NCBI GenBank assembly: GCA_012033095.1
Contig: JAAUPO010000008.1
Coordinates: 1 to 16,354, forward strand
Direction of reading: 5' to 3'
Source: Synechococcaceae cyanobacterium RL_1_2
GTDB lineage: Bacteria > Cyanobacteriota > Cyanobacteriia > Cyanobacteriales > JAAUPO01
DNA: 16,354 nucleotides
Shown: in pieces, positions 1 to 9,826 of the stretch
How positions within the stretch are numbered: the first letter of the stretch is position 1
Layout: each line of letters opens with the position of its first letter
Notes under the pieces: generated by a model
The model's input: the letters and a program-made list of their open reading frames with translations, nothing else
What the model was told of the DNA's origin: nothing
The model's database searches: none
Translations under genes and position numbers: made by a program

Positions 1-1547
1 TTTTAAATTGCTCAGGGTCGTAGCAAATTTTCCCTCTTCATCAGCGGTGACACTGACTAAAAATTCTTGGATAGGGCCATAGTGGGAAGTATTTTCATTG
101 ACTTTATACAAATCAACGGTGGAACCTTCATCAGCTAAACCATCGATCGCCACTTTCCCATTCATCAAAAATAACTTGTCACTCAAAAATGCTGGGGTAT
201 TGATAGCCCCGTTACCGGTATCTAAACGACGGTTGCCAGAATTGCGGCGGGGGTTAGAACCGTCTCCCACTTGATAATCCTGGATGCCATCATAATTACG
301 GGTAACTAGATCAATACTTAGCCCTTCGAGGGCCCCATAGGTATTACGGTTAATGAGGTTGCGATCGCTCTTGGATAGCCGTTACCACCACCCCAGGGCC
401 CGTTTGGTTAGTAATTTTATTATCCACCACCAAATGATCATCCCCCATCAGATAAACCGCTGCCCGTCTCAAGCGGCGACCATTATACTTAATATCATTT
501 TCATTGAGGGTGATGGAACCTTCGGTTTTAAATAAATACACCCCACTACCATCATTGCCACAAATTAAATTGCTGGTAATTTGGGCTTTATCCACATTGC
601 CATCCAGACGAATCGCATCCGGCATCCCGTTAATGCCATTGGCCGTAATAATATTATTAATCACCTTCATCCCATTGGCCCGTCGAGAAGTGATAATGCC
701 ACTACCTTCATGGTAACTAATTCGATTGTGCTGAATGATGGTATCCACCCCATTAAACACGGATACTCCAAAGGCAGAGGTGCGAGGTGGCATCGTTTCT
801 TCGGGGGTCAGACCTAACCAGTTATGCTCGATCATTACCTCCGTTGGTGCAGAAACATCTTGGTCAAAATAACTATCCCTTAGGGCATCGTATTCAGGAA
901 ATTCATTTTTGGGGATGCCTCCCTGGGTAAAGGGAAATTCCGGCAACACCCTAGCAATAAAAATATCCGCCGGTGGTGTCACGCTGGTGATGCCTTGGGG
1001 AGCGGTAAAACCATAAATACTTAAGCCCCGAATGGTCACTTTGTCCGCGGCAACGGTTAATCCTCGAAAAATATATTGTTCTGGATTGGCGGTCAGACTA
1101 ACCACTGGTACCGGAATTTCAATTTCAGCCGTAGCGGAAACCGTTTTGTCATATCCGGGGTTAGTGGTGCCATCGATGGTTAATCCTTCTGTAATCAGGG
1201 GAGGAAGAATATCGTTGAGGGTAATTACCCGATTACCCTCACTGAGATTAAACCCGATCCTGGAAAAAGTTTCTGGCCCTAAAAGGGTAACTTGGCCTTT
1301 TTCCTGGGGACTTAATTGCTCATAGAGCAGGGACCCATTGGTCAACTCGATCGCTTCCCTGAGGGTGAATTGATTGTCCGGCGTGGCGGGGCCATCCCCA
1401 TTACTATTCACCACCACTCGATAATTAGGCACTTCGAGGGGGGGCAAACGCCAGGGCTTTTTTCATTGGGATTCCCAAGGCTGGAGTTAATAACGCTAAC
1501 AACAGGGCGATGGGCCAAGCTTTAGTTTTAGTGATTGTTTTAACCAT
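1..1547 (-). pseudogene. Secreted CSLREA / right-handed parallel beta-helix surface protein, frameshifted twice, C-terminus beyond window
   Basis: The gene starts at ATG 1547, 17 nt after the barrel gene stop, and encodes a signal peptide with a basic N-region, a hydrophobic core of Ala and Leu and a likely cleavage site at 'ALAFA'. That frame stops soon after a run of seven C (minus strand, 1438-1444). With six C it continues as 'FAPLEVPNYRVVV' into the main frame, which stays open to 350. There 'FTLREAIELTNG' matches the CSLREA motif found near the N-terminus of many exported repeat proteins. It is followed by Asn/Gly/Ile-rich rungs such as 'IEHNWLGLT' and 'VINNIITANGING', typical of parallel beta-helices. 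A second single-base shift near 370-395 moves the frame again: 'VVVTA' continues as 'SKSDRNLINRNTYGALEGLS' and stays open to base 1. The visible product is at least 515 residues. Beta-helix proteins of this kind are usually adhesins or carbohydrate-active, and I cannot choose between these. I am confident of the family and of the two shifts, but not whether the shifts are real. Confidence 0.75.
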
Positions 1548-1564
1548 AATTGCTCAAGGGAAAA

Positions 1565-4500
1565 TCATCCATCGTTGTCATTGTTAGTAAGAGAAGATTC
1601 CTGTTGTTGGGGCGGTGCCACATACCGGGATTCTCCAAAGCTGTCAAACAGACCATCTAGCTTGAAGGTCAGTCCTAAATAGGGGCCATTCGCGACGCGG
1701 GAACCGGAAAAATCATCGTTGTTGATATCGCCAAAACCATAACCCGCCGCCAACCGTAGATCCGGAGTAAGGAAGTAGCCCGCTTCTAAGGAAACCCCCA
1801 TTTCACTGTAATTTGCAGAAGGTTGATTAATCCAACGGGCTTCTCCCAGTAATTCTAGGTTGTAATTTACTCGATAGGTGGCCCGCAATTGAGCGAGGGA
1901 AATATTCGTATCACCAATGAAATCCCTGGCGAGATAGGTGGTGTTGTGCTTGTAAGCATACTTTCCATAAAATTCCCATTGCCAATTAGGGGCGTAAATT
2001 AACTCGGCCGCAAAGACATTTTCCTTGGATTCGTTGCCGGTGCCAAACAATAGGGACTCAGGGATAATGCCAGGGTTTTCTCGATATTCGTAGCGTAGTA
2101 AGGCATTTAAGCGATCGTCTTCGGGCTTACGATAGGCTAAACCTAAACGCAGGGTACGCTGGGTTGGTAAGTTAGTGAAAACTTGGTTGGCAGAGCTGGA
2201 TTGGTTGTAGGCCAGTAACGTACTTAAGGCATTAGTGATTTTACCACTGGCGTTGGCCCGGATCACCGTGTTTTTATTCTCCCCAAAATCTCGATGTTCT
2301 AAGCTAGCACTCAGTCTTAGCCCTGGATTATCGTTGTACTCAATGCCAAAGTTGTAGGTATCACCATCTTCAAAACCAAGGGAAGAACTACCTTGACCAT
2401 AGGCAAAGGGTTGCTCAAACTGAGTGCCAGAAGCAGTGCGGGTGAAGTTATTGTTGAACACATGTTCGTAGCCAAAGTTCATTTTTAACCCTGGAGCTAC
2501 TGCCCATTTGTGGTTCAACCCTAATGCCCCATTCCCAACGGTGCGATCCACTGCGTTAAGGATGTTATAGCGTCCGGTTAGGGTGGTGTCGTCCCCAAGG
2601 TTATAGTTGGCGTTAACCCCTGCGTTGAGAATGGACTGACCGTCTAAATTACCGCCGGTAAACCACTGTTGGGTTAAATTGACATTGACTTGATCTAATA
2701 CCCGCCAGTTAATCCCGATCGCGGTACGGTCGGACACGATCGCATCTTTTTGCTGGGTGAGGGTATGTTCATTGAGGGCATTAAAACTTAAACGGCTGGT
2801 AATGGGAACCGTCAGCATGGAGCGTAATTGGGAGGAGGTAGTCGATAGTAAATTACGGGGGGTATTATCGGTGCGATCGCGCCATAACCAATCTAAGGAA
2901 AGGGTAGAACTCCCAATGCGCTGCTGTAATCCGGCAGTAATGGTGGTTAGTTCATTGTCCACACTACGGCCGGGTACTGGCTCAAAGCGAGGGTCCAGAA
3001 ATTCCTCTAGGTTATTGATGGGCCGGGGCGCAACGCCAAAGTTTTCCTGTTTTTCATAGCGCACATTAAAGGAAGTAGTGGGGGATAATTTGCCGATGGC
3101 GGAGGCCCCATAACGGGTTTGACCAGGGACAAAACTAGAAGCCGTCGTGTTGGAAAAACCAGCGTCTGCCCGTTCGTAGTAAAGGTTAGTGCTTACCCCG
3201 TTGATTGGTTCAGCTTTGAGATCAAATTTATAGGCACTACCAGCAACTTGCTCAGAAAAATCAGAGGCATTGTTAGAATGGGCGTACTCCGCCGTCAGCT
3301 TGGTTCTGCTATCAAAGGTAATTTGACCATTCAAACCATATAGCTCAAAATCTTGGTTCCCTTTATCTTCTTTGACGTAAGTTCCGCCTAACCAGGTCTC
3401 TTGGTTACTATCGCGATCGAAGTGGTACTTAAATCGACCCCCCACAATGCTAGTATCGCCGCTGCTAGTATCTTGATCGAACTCATAGGTGGCAACAACT
3501 TTGCGGGTCAACAGCGCACCATCGTCCCCGATCGCGGTTCGTAGCAAAGGACGTTTTAGGAAGAAACTACCCGTATCATAATCAATATCGTAATCTAAAC
3601 CCCGGGCTAGCTTTTCCCGTTGCACCACTAAACCCGGATTATTTAATTCCTCTAGTTCGACAAATAATTCCTCTGAACCGGCCACCAAACGACGACGGGA
3701 AAGGAAATAAGTGCCACTAGTGCCATCGGGGGCGATGCTATCCCGCTGGAATCCATCCACTTCATCGGAATAAAAAGCCGATAATTGCAGATTCCCCAAA
3801 TTAAAGTTAGCTTTAGCTCCGTGAAGTTGACGGTTAAAATCAAGGTAACGAGACCCCGTACCCCCAAATTCCCTGGTACTAAAATCCCCCCACATCAAAT
3901 AATCAGGCTCGGCGTTAGTAAGATCAGGGGTGCGTTCAATGCGAAAATAAACGCTATCAGTGGAGGGGGCCACCTTATCTACGGTGGAACTATCACCGTA
4001 AACGGGATACTGCATTTCTGAAGATTGATAGGTGCCAAATAAGCGAGTTTCACCGTTGTCATCTTGATTGATGGCTCGCTCACTATTAAACGCCCCGGTA
4101 AACTTCCACTCCCCAACATTCCCTGTGGTAAAGAATGCTGATTTAACATCAACTTCGGAATCTTCCGCGCCCACTAAGGGGAGATAGTCCCTTAAACTGT
4201 CATAGAAATCATTGCCTTTTGCACCCCAACGCAGATCTAACACCCCAGTGAGTAAGGATTGTTGCCGTACGGGGGTACTGAACTGTAAACGGGTAAAGGC
4301 TTCTAATTCTAAGGCGGTGGCCCTAATTCTTACGGTGCCAGCATCCAAACTCGATCGCAGTTGGGCAGAAAATAAACCATTGACCGATTCCACCTGAAAA
4401 CCAGGAATATCTTCGTTTTGATCCGCGCCAATAAATTCCCCATCACTGGTATAGAGGGTAACAATGGTATTCCAATTAGAACGGTTAAAGTTTTCATCTA

Positions 4501-6516
4501 GGAATTGACCCCTAACGGTGGCGGTGGAACGGCGATCGGCTGGAATCCGACTTTCAGCAGTGCTCAGTTCCATGGAGGTAGGCAATCCCTGTACCAAGAC
4601 CCGAATGGAGGTATCGGGTTGGGCAATACCATTAAGCTTGGATTTGGTAGTTAGAACGTTTTCCCCTAACTCAAAAATTACCCCGTACCAACTTTGGGTA
4701 ACAGTATTAGTTTCTAGGTCATTTTGGGTACGACCAATCAATTTGCGATCAACTTTGTTGCCATTAAGATAAAGATCCACCTCTGCCCCTACAGGGTATT
4801 GAATAATGATGGTATTGGTATAACCATCTAAAATGTCATTGGGAGTAGGGGAAAGGATCTTAACGTTACCCGTACTATTGGTCGAAGCACTAAGGTCTAG
4901 CTGGGCAATTTGGACGGAGGATTCGAGAATAAATTGTTCGCTAGCCGTATCACCATTGGTTGGGGGAACGGATAACCCTGATTGCTCTAGCCAATTAATC
5001 CCTCGGCCATTCAGGGCGGAGGAACTAGATGCCGCCGCAACGAACTCATCCCCCGATCGCTCTTGCCAACGGATATTATCTCCATTAGGTAACCTGGAAC
5101 CTTGATCCACCGCTGCGACAAATTGGGGTAAGCGGTCTGGAGCGGCATTAAACTCATCAAGCCCTGCTGGAGCATTAATATTATTTGGGCTATTATTTGG
5201 GGTCGCGATCGCGTTATTTTCATTGAGGCGAAAACTATCCAACGCCACCACTAAGTCATCATCAATGGGATTGGCAGATCTCGGAAAATCATCAAAAGCC
5301 ACTAAAAAGTCACTATTGATAGTTTCAGCATTATTGGTAGCCTGGAAACTATCCAAGGCCACAACAAAATCACGGGAATTACTTTGGGCACCAGTTAATT
5401 CGAAGGTGTCTAACGCCACCACAAAATCATCTGATTGACCCGCTTCGGCCGCTGTGGTTTGAAAACTATCTAACGCAACTAGAAAATCATCGGTTTGGTT
5501 GGGTTGTTCTGCGGTAGTTTGGAAACTATCTAACGCAACTAAAAAGTCACTATTACTTGTTCCCTGGCTATTGAGCTCAGAGGTATCTAACGCCACAAGA
5601 AAATCATCTGATTGACCCGCTTCGGCCGCTGTGGTCTGGAAACTATCTAACGCCACAAGAAAATCATCGGTCTCAGTCGCTTGTTCTGCGGTAGCTTGGA
5701 AACTATCTAACGCAACTAGAAAATCACTTCCATTAATTTGATTAGTAGTTACTTGGGAGGTATCTAACGCGACAACAAAATCTTCTATTTGATCCGATCG
5801 ATTCCCTGTTGTTTGAAAACTATCCAACGCCACGAGAAAGTCTTGGCCTTTAATGCTATTACTCTGCACAAGTTGGGTGGCATCTAACGCAACGAGATTA
5901 GATTCATTAAGATCTAACCAAGCCACCTGGGGTTCAATATCCGTAATGGTGGGGGTTAAGTCTTGAATCTCAACATTATGGTCAACCCATTCAATGTGAG
6001 AGTCTAAATCCTCTAGCCATTGGTCTAGCCAAACGATCGCGTCCCCATTAGCTCCATTGGTAGGTTCGGATTGAACAGCCTTAACCTCAATGGCTTCTTG
6101 GGCGTTGATTTTTTTGCTCTCTTCTTGCTCAATATGACCCAGCTCCACTAGAGCTTGAAGGGTAAGCTCCTGCTCCCCGTTTGTTTCCCCTGACTGGGTA
6201 AGATTAGGTTCCCCTAAGGAATTTAAAGTGTGTTCGTAAAATTCTGGTTGCGCTGGGATTAATAACTGCTCTTCACCAGTAGCAGAGGGATCAACCTGGG
6301 ACAAATCAATGGCTGCGGCAATTGAACCCGTTGGCCAGTTAGATCATCCTGGGGCGAAACATGATCCTCTGGCAAATAATTACTAAGGGGTGAAGGGGCC
6401 TCATTTTCAGCTTTAACCGCGATCGGTGCGAGGGCAACACCGATAATGGTGGCCATAACGGCTAGCCAGCGCAATTGAAATAGGTTCATGGTATAAGTTT
6501 TCATGTTACGCTTCAT
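1565..6516 (-). CDS. Giant outer-membrane beta-barrel protein with FLVALD repeats and Ig-like domains (one frameshift after the signal peptide)
   Basis: ATG 6516 begins a signal peptide ('LRWLAVMATIIGVALAPIAVKA'-type core, cleavage after 'VKA'). The frame breaks at a GGG run (6327-6329). One extra G would give '..GQRGSIAAAIDLSQVDP' and join the 1579-residue frame, for about 1651 residues in all. I type it CDS because about 96% lies in one frame. Numbering from 6304: an acidic Trp-rich start, about twelve 'FLVALDSF' repeats (residues 135-365), an Ig-like domain near 480-570, and an invasin-like Big_1 domain near 571-676 ('SRIPADRRSTATVRGQF'). Next comes a conserved block with 'YPVYGDSS', 'WGDF' and 'RGLDYDIDYDTG' (about 766-905). 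The last 640 residues are alternating beta-strands typical of a very large barrel. The neighbouring DUF11/SdrD_B gene ends 3 nt upstream, so the two are translationally close. A role as envelope anchor or conduit for the cluster's surface proteins is inferred; no homologue is named here. Confidence 0.8.
5215..5905 (-). repeat. Twelve coding tandem repeats, consensus [DN]FLVALDSFQTT, period 18-20 residues
   Basis: Inside the barrel gene the motif [FNL][LV]VA[LF]D[STAD] recurs twelve times at 18-20-residue intervals, each copy followed by a variable Thr/Gln/Asn/Ser/Asp-rich linker. There is a higher-order unit of three copies (59 residues, 177 nt). The DNA around 5431-5460 recurs almost exactly at 5608-5637, including 'CTGATTGACCCGCTTCGGCC', which points to a recent three-unit duplication. 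Degenerate copies extend on both sides ('VAWLDLNES' before, 'FVAAVDQG' and 'EFVAAAS' after). The repeat lies between the signal peptide and the Ig-like domains, so it would face the periplasm or form a stalk. I do not recognise the repeat family. Confidence 0.9.
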
Positions 6517-6519
6517 GGC

Positions 6520-9053
6520 TTAAAAGTCCTCCTCACCAAATGTGGGAGTAACCCCAAAATTCATCCTCACCATACCCCAGGTGACAAATGCACTAACCTG
6601 GACTGGCTATTTTTCTCGCTGAACACTAGGTTAGGGGCGAGGGTATAACCAGGGATACTGGTAAAATCTACCGTCCCAGTGTAATAACCGGGTAGCACGT
6701 TTCTTAGGGAGAACATTCCTTCCGCATCCGTACTAACCCGATTACCATCTTGCAAATAAACCACTGCATTGGGAATACCTGCTTCTCCTGGTTGTTGTTC
6801 CCCATCAAAGTTTTTATCAACAAACACCCGGCCCACGATAATACCGTAATCGCTTAAAATGCCTCGATTCAACCGTAAGGTATGGATTGCAGGGCCATCA
6901 CTGACGCTCACCGGCCGGTTACGATCGCTCACATCCGCCGCATTCACCGATGCCAAATTCTTCCCAGTCCCCCTAATGGCATCAGGAGTTACTTCCGCTG
7001 CATAGGTTAGAGCTAATGTCTCACCCTGAACCATGACCGTATCGTTGATGTTGGTGTTAAAGGTTTCATCGATCGTGAAAATAACCTTTTGCCCTTCATT
7101 GGTTACGGTGATATCCATATCTTCCCCTCTCAGTTCAGCTTTAACCGAATCAGGAAGAATGTTAAAACCTTGGGGCAGAGTATCCGTAACTACCACATCC
7201 CCGATGAGGTATCCGCTAAGGTTCTGACTAACACCCGATAGATAACAATGTCCCCAGGAGCAGCGGCAGCCTTATTACCCGTTTTAGTAATTTGAATACT
7301 CTGGGCAATACAGGTACGCAAATCTAAGTTAATGCTTTCTAAACTTAGACCCTGATTATTCGCATCTTCAACTTCTAACTCTGTAATTTTACTAACGGTT
7401 AAAGTGCCATTAATCGTCGCATCACCGTCAATTAAGTTGATCGGCAAACCATCGATCGCCCTAGCAGTATAGGAAACAATTGTATTATTCGGGTCAGTTG
7501 CTTCGTCCCGACCAGTGATCCTAATTTCAATTACCCTTTGCTCATAGGGGGAACCGGGGGGGGGATCCACCATCAATAAATAGGTATCACCTATATCTAA
7601 TTGATTACGGCGATCGTCCAACAGGAAGGAAAAAGAACCCCTCGGCTTACCATTAACATCAAAGTTAAGTAAATCAAATGGATTATCATTGGTAATATTT
7701 GGGCCAATCCCCTTAGGAATATTGTTGGTTAAATCATCCGGTAATTCCGTCGGAGTCAGCTCAAGGGGAGCTAAAGGATTGAGTCCAGTTTCATCAGGAG
7801 TAAAGAAACCAATCTGGAAGCCATCATAATCTGGTAACTCCCCTCCGTTACACACAACCTGTCCAAACGGATCCGTTAAAGGCTCTAATTTTAACAGTAC
7901 GGTTTGATCGACGGAATTGTTATTACAGGTACTTGTTTCGGGGGTTAAGGATAGATTGACAGGAGAAACGTTAGAGTCATCATCATTTGAACCAACTTTA
8001 ACATCTACAAAAACCTTGATTTTTTGATTACTATCAATGACTTCAACAATTTTATTAGCGGGGTCAGTACTTTCACCTTCTTTTAAAACTTTACCGTCAA
8101 CATCAATTACTTGATAGGTTACTTTGAGGACTTCCCCATTACCCGTTAAACCAGCCACCGCATCATTTTTATTCGGAATTGTGATCTTTCCCCTAGAATC
8201 CTGACTGTTGCTGTCTATTTCATTCACAATTAAAAATTCAAAAGTTAAGACATCCCCTTGACCTAAATCAGGACTTAAACTTTGTCTAATTTTGATTAAT
8301 TGCTCTTCAATGCTGATTCGGACATCTTCCAAAATTTTGGGCAGTATCAGTACTAACGGCACTTTTCGCCGCATCAAATGCTGCTTTTTGAGCCACTTCA
8401 AATTGTGCAGTGCCAGGACTTTGATTAAGGGCAGAAGAGGCTGAACTCAAGATTAGGTTAATTTCATTATCACTAAGTTCATAGGTCTCAAGGGAAATTC
8501 TATTTAATCCCGCTAAGGCCAATAGTAGATTAGTATCGGTCACAGATTGGGCTGAGGCCCCAGAATTACTCTCGATCGCTTGTCTGATGGAAGCTAAGGC
8601 AGAACTTTTAGTTGCATTATTGGCAATGGGAACTAAGCCAAGACTGATTCCTTGTAAAGCCCCCGCATTAGCTACCGATTGAGTATTTCCGGCTAACTCC
8701 AATTCTTCGGATAACGCATCATAAATTAAGCCAAGGTCATAGATTGGGCCATCACTATCACTGATCCCACTAGCCTTGATTCGAATATTAGGGTAAACAA
8801 ATTTGATACTGGCAATATTAGATGTATTGTCGGCAATGATTTGGGTGGGGTCATCGCTAGCACGAAATTGATAGCTAGCGGTATTGAAGGAATTTACAGT
8901 TCTTTGATCTTTGTTAGGGTCAAAACATAGGGACGAAGTTTGGGCTTGAACTTTAAAAGTAGGGGGCAAAATGCTACTACAAACCATCGCTGTTAGCACG
9001 AATAACAGGCTATGTTTGAATTCCTTAGTAGTAATTTTGCTTAACTTAGTCAC
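6520..9053 (-). pseudogene. DUF11 / SdrD_B-like domain surface protein, three frameshifts
   Basis: GTG 9053 opens a signal peptide ('LLFVLTAMVCSSILPPTFKVQA'-type, cleavage near 'VQAQT'). An Ala/Ser-rich helical region follows, then beta-rich domains, a DUF11-like module ('ITKTGNKAAAAPGDIVIYRV' through 'VVVTDTLPQGF'), an SdrD_B-like module ('VGRVFVDKNFDGEQQPGEAG', 'VSTDAEGMFSLRNVLPG') and a short C-terminal strand. Three single-base shifts break it: (1) near 8331-8345 at an A4T4 run, from '..TDTAQN' to '..LEDVRISIEEQ'; (2) near 7222, from 'YRVLVR' to 'NLSGYLIGDVVVTDTLPQ'; (3) near 6566 at a G4 run, after 'LVHLSPG', continuing as 'GMVRMNFGVTPTFGEEDF' to the stop at 6520. The repaired product is about 845 residues. 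DUF11 and SdrD_B folds build surface or fimbrial stalks, some with isopeptide crosslinks. The C-terminal 'MVRMNF.VTPTF' may mark pairing with the barrel gene 3 nt downstream. Family call firm, function inferred. Confidence 0.75.
6528..6533 (-). promoter_or_regulatory. Shine-Dalgarno AGGAGG for the barrel gene
   Basis: A full AGGAGG lies 11 nt before ATG 6516, within the last codons of the upstream DUF11/SdrD_B gene. It supports 6516 as the true start, so the signal peptide belongs to the barrel gene despite the frameshift. It also suggests translational coupling of the two genes. Confidence 0.7.
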
Positions 9054-9098
9054 AGGTTTATCCGGTATTGAAAATATCTCGAAAATAATTACTTCTGT

Positions 9099-9137
9099 CC
9101 TGGAGAGGGGAAGGCTAGCAAAATAACCTTCCCCAGG
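9099..9137 (-). terminator. Intercistronic stem-loop between the small DUF11 gene and the SdrD_B gene
   Basis: On the minus strand CCTGGGGAAGG pairs with CCTTCCCC-tct-CCAGG around a 12-nt loop (8 bp, 3-nt bulge, 5 bp). A second small stem, TAGCG-ATAA-CGCTA, lies at 9141-9154. No U-tract follows, so it is more likely an attenuator or a transcript-processing/stabilising hairpin than a full terminator. It may set unequal expression between the surface proteins and the envelope genes. Confidence 0.35.
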
Positions 9138-9173
9138 TTTTAGCGTTATCGCTATAGGATTGCGTCTTTTTGC

Positions 9174-9737
9174 TTAACGAACCCGTACTTCATAATTCGC
9201 TTTAACACCGGCTTCAGGAGCTAACTCAGAGCCAAACTCAAAACGAATGTGGGTGTACATTTCCGCAGGAGCAGGTACTTCCTTAACCGTTCCGTCGGCC
9301 GAGGTTTCTTTAATCGTGGGATTCGCAACAAAAGTTTGACCTTTATCGATGCTATAGGTAGTAACTGCACCATTAGCTTTAGCAGAACCCAAAACATAGA
9401 CCATTTTGTCAGGAATAGGCTGATTTAAGGTTAGGTTTTGAGCTACTTTATCCCCTGCATTAGTTCCTTCTACGCTATAAAGTAGAACGTCCCCAGGTTT
9501 AACAGAAGCTTTGTTGCCCAAGTTTTCATAACTAACAACTTCTTTCCCTTGGCCATCCATGGAAATAGTTTTTAAAGCAGCAGATAGGTTAAGTTCCACC
9601 ACCGGCCGATTAAAGACCTGGGTAATGGCAGAACCTGCTTGCTCTAAACTCGCTCTAACGGGGGCACTGTTAATGACTGGAACGGCAGCAACTAAAACTA
9701 AGGCTCCCAGTCCTGCATACCAATTTTTAAGTTTCAT
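9174..9737 (-). CDS. Small secreted DUF11-like surface protein, 187 residues
   Basis: The frame is intact from ATG 9737. Residues 1-30 form a signal peptide ('LGALVLVAAVPVINSAPVRA', cleavage after 'VRA'). The mature protein starts with a strand bearing a Lys ('NLSAALKTIS'), then 'NKASVKPGDVLLYSVEGTNA', 'DKMVYVLGSAKANG' and a terminal 'VKANYEVRVR'. That is the order Lys strand, 'PGD...Y', 'N.G/A', 'P.......VLGSA' seen in DUF11-type domains, so the gene encodes essentially one such domain. There is no Cys. It sits between the long DUF11 gene (89 nt upstream) and the SdrD_B gene (120 nt downstream), each spacer carrying a stem-loop. A role as a minor subunit, cap or chaperone-like partner of the long DUF11 protein is inference. 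It is the only gene of the cluster without a frameshift and also the shortest. Confidence 0.8.
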   Translation of the reverse strand: MKLKNWYAGLGALVLVAAVPVINSAPVRASLEQAGSAITQVFNRPVVELNLSAALKTISMDGQGKEVVSYENLGNKASVKPGDVLLYSVEGTNAGDKVAQNLTLNQPIPDKMVYVLGSAKANGAVTTYSIDKGQTFVANPTIKETSADGTVKEVPAPAEMYTHIRFEFGSELAPEAGVKANYEVRVR

Positions 9738-9774
9738 AATTTTTCTTGATTGATTCTGTACACGAAATAAATGA

Positions 9775-9810
9775 ACTATCTAATGGATAGCTGGGGTATG
9801 GGCACCCCAA
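9775..9810 (-). terminator. Paired stem-loops downstream of the long DUF11 gene
   Basis: In the 89-nt spacer the minus strand has TGGGGT-GCCCAT-ACCCCA (9792-9809) followed by CTATC-CATTA-GATAG (9776-9790). There is no clear U-tract, so I read them as a leaky attenuation or 3'-end stabilising structure that would favour expression of the first gene over the rest. This is weak evidence from two short stems. Confidence 0.3.
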
Positions 9811-9826
9811 CTAAACAAAGATAAAA

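Noticed and set aside
5215..5905. Regular 57-60-nt repeats suggestive of a CRISPR array
   Set aside because: The repeats keep the reading frame of the barrel gene, the spacers are related to each other, and units code for a conserved protein motif. There are no cas genes.
6259..6516. Independent 85-residue small secreted protein
   Set aside because: It is the signal peptide and first residues of the barrel protein. The other frame continues the same protein after one base is restored.
7190..8401. Separate 403-residue gene starting at 8401
   Set aside because: The first residues are low-quality out-of-frame sequence overlapping the end of the upstream frame. Domain continuity shows one gene with frameshifts at about 8335 and 7222.
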